Shown: in pieces, positions 61,910 through 64,000 of the stretch
Layout: each line of letters starts with the position of its first letter
Numbering within the stretch: position 1 is the stretch's first letter
Source of the DNA: Qipengyuania flavescens
GTDB taxonomy: Bacteria > Pseudomonadota > Alphaproteobacteria > Sphingomonadales > Sphingomonadaceae
Reading direction: 5' to 3'
Length of the DNA: 64,000 nucleotides
Assembly (NCBI RefSeq): GCF_029688735.1
Contig: NZ_JARULD010000003.1
Location: 124,001-188,000 of the forward strand
Translations under genes and position numbers: made by a program
The notes under the pieces: model-generated
What the model was told of the DNA's origin: nothing
Database searches by the model: none
Seen by the model: only the letters and a program-made list of their open reading frames with translations

Positions 61910-63097
61910 ATGCGCGGCTGGACGATCCTTGCAGCGAGCGCGCTGCTGAGCGCCTGCGTCAGTGTGGTTCCTTCCTCTTCGCCTACTGTCAGGCCTGTGC
62001 CCACGCCTCCGGGCGCGGTGACCAGCGCCGCACTTGCCGGCATCCAGCGCGGCCCCGAGATCGCAGGGCTCGGGTTCTCGGGCAGCGATGCCAGCGGCGC
62101 GCTCGCCAGTTTCCGGGAATCCTGCCCCAAGCTTCTTGCCCGCACCGACCAGAGCGGCCTGACGCAGCGCGAGGACTGGCGTCCGGCCTGCGAGGCGGCG
62201 GCGGGCTGGCCGCTGGGTGACGCGAGCCGATTCTTTTCGAGCTATTTCGAGCCCGTGCGGATCGGCGATGGCGCGGCCTTCGCCACCGGCTATTTCGAGC
62301 CGGAGATTCGCGGCAGCCGGACCCGCGCGCCCGGCTACGACGTGCCGGTCTACAAGATGCCGCCCGAGCTGGAGCGCGCTTGGCCGGACGATATGCCGGA
62401 AAGCGAACGCACGGGTCGCCCGCCGCTCGGACGCTACGACGCGAGCGGCAAGTTCGTGCCGTTCTACGAACGCTCCGAGATCGTCGCGGGCGCTCTGGCA
62501 AACCGCGGGCTGGAAATCGCCTGGGCGGCCGATCCGGTCGAATTCTTCTTCTTGCAGATCCAGGGCTCCGGCCTGCTGCGCCTGCCCGACGGATCGCTGA
62601 TGCGGATCGGTTATGCGGGGCAGAACGGCCGCGAATATGTCGGCATCGGCGGCGTCATGCGCGAGCGCGGTCTGCTGGGCGACGGACCCGGCAAATATTC
62701 CGGTTCGATGCAGGGGATCATGCAATACATCCGCGAAAACCCGGCCGAGGGCGAAGCGCTGATGAACCTCAACAAGAGCTGGATTTTCTTCCGCGAACTC
62801 GACACCGATGGGCCGCTCGGCGCGCTGGAAGTGCCGGTGCGCGGCCAGTCGTCGGTCGCAGTCGATCCCAAATTCGTGCCGCTGGGTGCGCCGGTGTTCC
62901 TCGACCTCGACCGCAACGAGGCCGACGGCTTGTGGATCGCGCAGGATACCGGCGGCGCAATCAAGGGTGCCAACCGCTTCGACACCTTCTGGGGCAATGG
63001 CGAAGACGCGCGCCGCATCGCCGGCGGGATGAGCGGGCGCGGGCAGGCCATCGTCCTGCTGCCCCGCGGCACCACCGCCCGCCTGCAGAACCGGTGA
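61910..63097 (+). CDS. mltA: Membrane-bound lytic murein transglycosylase A
   Basis: 395 residues from the ATG at 61910 (GCGGGAGGG upstream). MRGWTILAASALLSAC is a lipoprotein signal, Cys16. The MltA domain has FATGYFEPEIRGSRTRAPGY then FFFLQIQGSGLLRLPDGSLM and RIGYAGQNGREYVGIGGVM. The C-terminal 3D domain carries catalytic Asp in LWIAQDTGGAIKGANRFDTF. Cleaves peptidoglycan to 1,6-anhydro-muropeptides. Confidence 0.96.
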   Translation: MRGWTILAASALLSACVSVVPSSSPTVRPVPTPPGAVTSAALAGIQRGPEIAGLGFSGSDASGALASFRESCPKLLARTDQSGLTQREDWRPACEAAAGWPLGDASRFFSSYFEPVRIGDGAAFATGYFEPEIRGSRTRAPGYDVPVYKMPPELERAWPDDMPESERTGRPPLGRYDASGKFVPFYERSEIVAGALANRGLEIAWAADPVEFFFLQIQGSGLLRLPDGSLMRIGYAGQNGREYVGIGGVMRERGLLGDGPGKYSGSMQGIMQYIRENPAEGEALMNLNKSWIFFRELDTDGPLGALEVPVRGQSSVAVDPKFVPLGAPVFLDLDRNEADGLWIAQDTGGAIKGANRFDTFWGNGEDARRIAGGMSGRGQAIVLLPRGTTARLQNR

Positions 63098-63645
63098 GCG
63101 CCCCGCGGGGCCTGAGCGAGGAAGAAAGCGAAGCCTGGGAAAAACTGGCCGCAACGGTCACGCCCATGCATCCGGCCATCACGAGGCCCAAATCCGAAGC
63201 TGCGAAGCCTCCGCCGCCGAAGCAGCCGAAACTTCGCAAGCGGGAGCATGCGAAGCCTGTGCCAGCACCGGCCCGCGTCCAGTCGAAGCCTTCGCCTTCC
63301 GGTAATCTCGATTCGCATTGGGACCGGCGGCTCAAGTCCGGCGCGTTCCAGCCCGATCTGACGCTGGACCTGCATGGCTATAATCTCGATGCCGCCTACG
63401 ACCGGCTGATGGGCGGCGTCGCGCAGGCTCGCGCTTTAGGCATGCGAACCATCCTGCTCGTCACCGGCAAGTCCCGCCCGGTCGCGGCAGCGGATCGCGG
63501 CGCATCTCGAGGCGTCATTCGCGCCAAGGTGCTCGACTGGCTGGCCGCATCGAGCTACCACACCGCCATCGCCGCCGTCCGCCGCGCGCACCAGCGCCAC
63601 GGCGGCGACGGCGCGCTCTACATCGTTCTCAAACGGGGAGGCTAA
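63094..63645 (+). CDS. Smr-domain protein (MutS2 C-terminal-like nuclease domain)
   Basis: 183 residues from a GTG overlapping the mltA stop (GTGA). A Pro/Lys-rich N-terminal segment precedes the Smr domain: PDLTLDLHGYNLDAAYDRLM (LDLHG motif), ILLVTGKSRPVAAADRGASR (the TGKG-equivalent loop) and RAHQRHGGDGALYIVLKR. Smr domains nick or bind nucleic acids. mltA-smr pairing is standard in Sphingomonadales. Confidence 0.93.
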   Translation: MSAPRGLSEEESEAWEKLAATVTPMHPAITRPKSEAAKPPPPKQPKLRKREHAKPVPAPARVQSKPSPSGNLDSHWDRRLKSGAFQPDLTLDLHGYNLDAAYDRLMGGVAQARALGMRTILLVTGKSRPVAAADRGASRGVIRAKVLDWLAASSYHTAIAAVRRAHQRHGGDGALYIVLKRGG

Positions 63646-63646
63646 A

Positions 63647-63674
63647 AGGGGCGCAGCACTCGCACCGCGCCCCT
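63647..63674 (-). terminator. Intrinsic terminator for the catalase gene
   Basis: AGGGGCGC and GCGCCCCT form an 8-bp perfect stem. Read on the minus strand, it is followed by TTTT, fitting termination of the leftward catalase transcript 10 bases after its stop. It begins right after the smr stop and may serve both. Confidence 0.75.
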
Positions 63675-63683
63675 CCGGTCTAC

Positions 63684-64000
63684 TCAGTCCTGCTTCACGC
63701 TCTCTCGGTCCCAAAAGCGCAGCTCGCCGCACTTCTCGATGAAGGCGCTGGCCGCGTCTTTGCCCGAGGATACGTCCACAAAACCGTCGTCCATCCAGTT
63801 CCATACGCCTGCCGTTTCGAAGAGCGGTTTAACGGCGGGAACGTAGGCGACGAATTTCGCATGGGCGAAGGCGTCATTGACGAAGTCGATGCTCGGCTTG
63901 TCGGTGTTGTAGCGCTTGGCCGAAGCCTCGTTCATGACCACGGCCACCGCATCGTATGTAACCGATGGACCGCCATCGATCTTCTCGTCGGCTTCCATCA
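63684..64000 (-). CDS. katE: C-terminal domain of large-subunit catalase HPII (5' part beyond window)
   Basis: The frame runs off the right edge. The visible about 104 residues, EADEKIDGGPSVTYDAVAVV then FVNDAFAHAKFVAYVPAVKP and ELRFWDRESVKQD, match the C-terminal flavodoxin/class-I-amidotransferase-like domain of large-subunit monofunctional catalases (HPII type), which stabilises the tetramer. The haem domain would lie upstream, to the right of the window. The ATG at 63998 is an internal Met, not the start. Confidence 0.8.
   Translation of the reverse strand, partial: MEADEKIDGGPSVTYDAVAVVMNEASAKRYNTDKPSIDFVNDAFAHAKFVAYVPAVKPLFETAGVWNWMDDGFVDVSSGKDAASAFIEKCGELRFWDRESVKQD

Overview
The window reads as chromosome of an alphaproteobacterium of the order Sphingomonadales, most likely an Erythrobacteraceae/Novosphingobium-type organism. 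The grounds are high-GC coding sequence, TonB receptors with degradation genes, and core alphaproteobacterial neighbourhoods (secB divergent from a Tim44-domain gene, mutM/ubiE/ubiB/coaBC/dut, metX-metW, hisC-tyrA). No rRNA, tRNA or CRISPR was recognised.

Accessory half, about 1-36.9 kb. The left edge (1-2.8 kb) is the end of a conjugative element: an F-type/TrbC pilin gene runs off the window, and two small DNA-binding regulators and two decayed orphan genes follow. A complete IS3-family element (2780-4059) comes next. Then come an ABC1/UbiB-like kinase gene coupled to a MarR regulator, a doubly frameshifted MarR gene facing a perfect 16-bp operator-like palindrome, an alpha/beta hydrolase and a hotdog thioesterase. 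A graveyard of nested IS3 fragments lies at 8.5-9.0 kb, including an inverted 151-bp piece of the 2.8-kb element.

The centrepiece is a catabolic island (9.0-30.5 kb) bracketed by two TonB-dependent receptors. A leftward operon encodes a CYP153-like P450, its [2Fe-2S] ferredoxin, a pair of acyl-CoA dehydrogenases and a TonB receptor. A FadR-type GntR gene starts the divergent rightward operon: flavin oxidoreductase (NMO/IpdC-like), Coq4-like protein, thiolase-fold protein without the usual nucleophilic Cys, Zn-ribbon DUF35 partner, a second acyl-CoA dehydrogenase pair, acyl-CoA synthetase, Baeyer-Villiger monooxygenase and alpha/beta hydrolase. Most junctions in this operon are ATGA/GTGA overlaps. 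Together these suggest uptake, hydroxylation, CoA activation, side-chain dehydrogenation/retro-aldol cleavage and ring or ketone opening of a hydrophobic, probably alicyclic, terpenoid or steroid-like compound. This combination is the best candidate here for an undescribed system.

At 30.6-36.7 kb lie a decayed IS3 transposase piece, an EmrAB/OMF-type tripartite efflux pump, a collapsed MarR-ABC1 gene remnant and an orphan MlaD-like protein. Two TTTTGCGGGC repeats mark the boundary with the core genome.

Core half, 36.95-64 kb: galM, a CitE-like lyase, tyrA and hisC, metX-metW, a formaldehyde detoxification cluster (frmA, cupin, VOC protein, fghA), small exported proteins, an FzlA-like GST, mutM, ubiE-ubiB, coaBC-dut, a membrane-embedded winged-helix regulator, a DUF4136-like lipoprotein, trpS, murJ, secB, a Tim44-domain protein, mltA, an Smr-domain protein and the 3' end of a large-subunit catalase.
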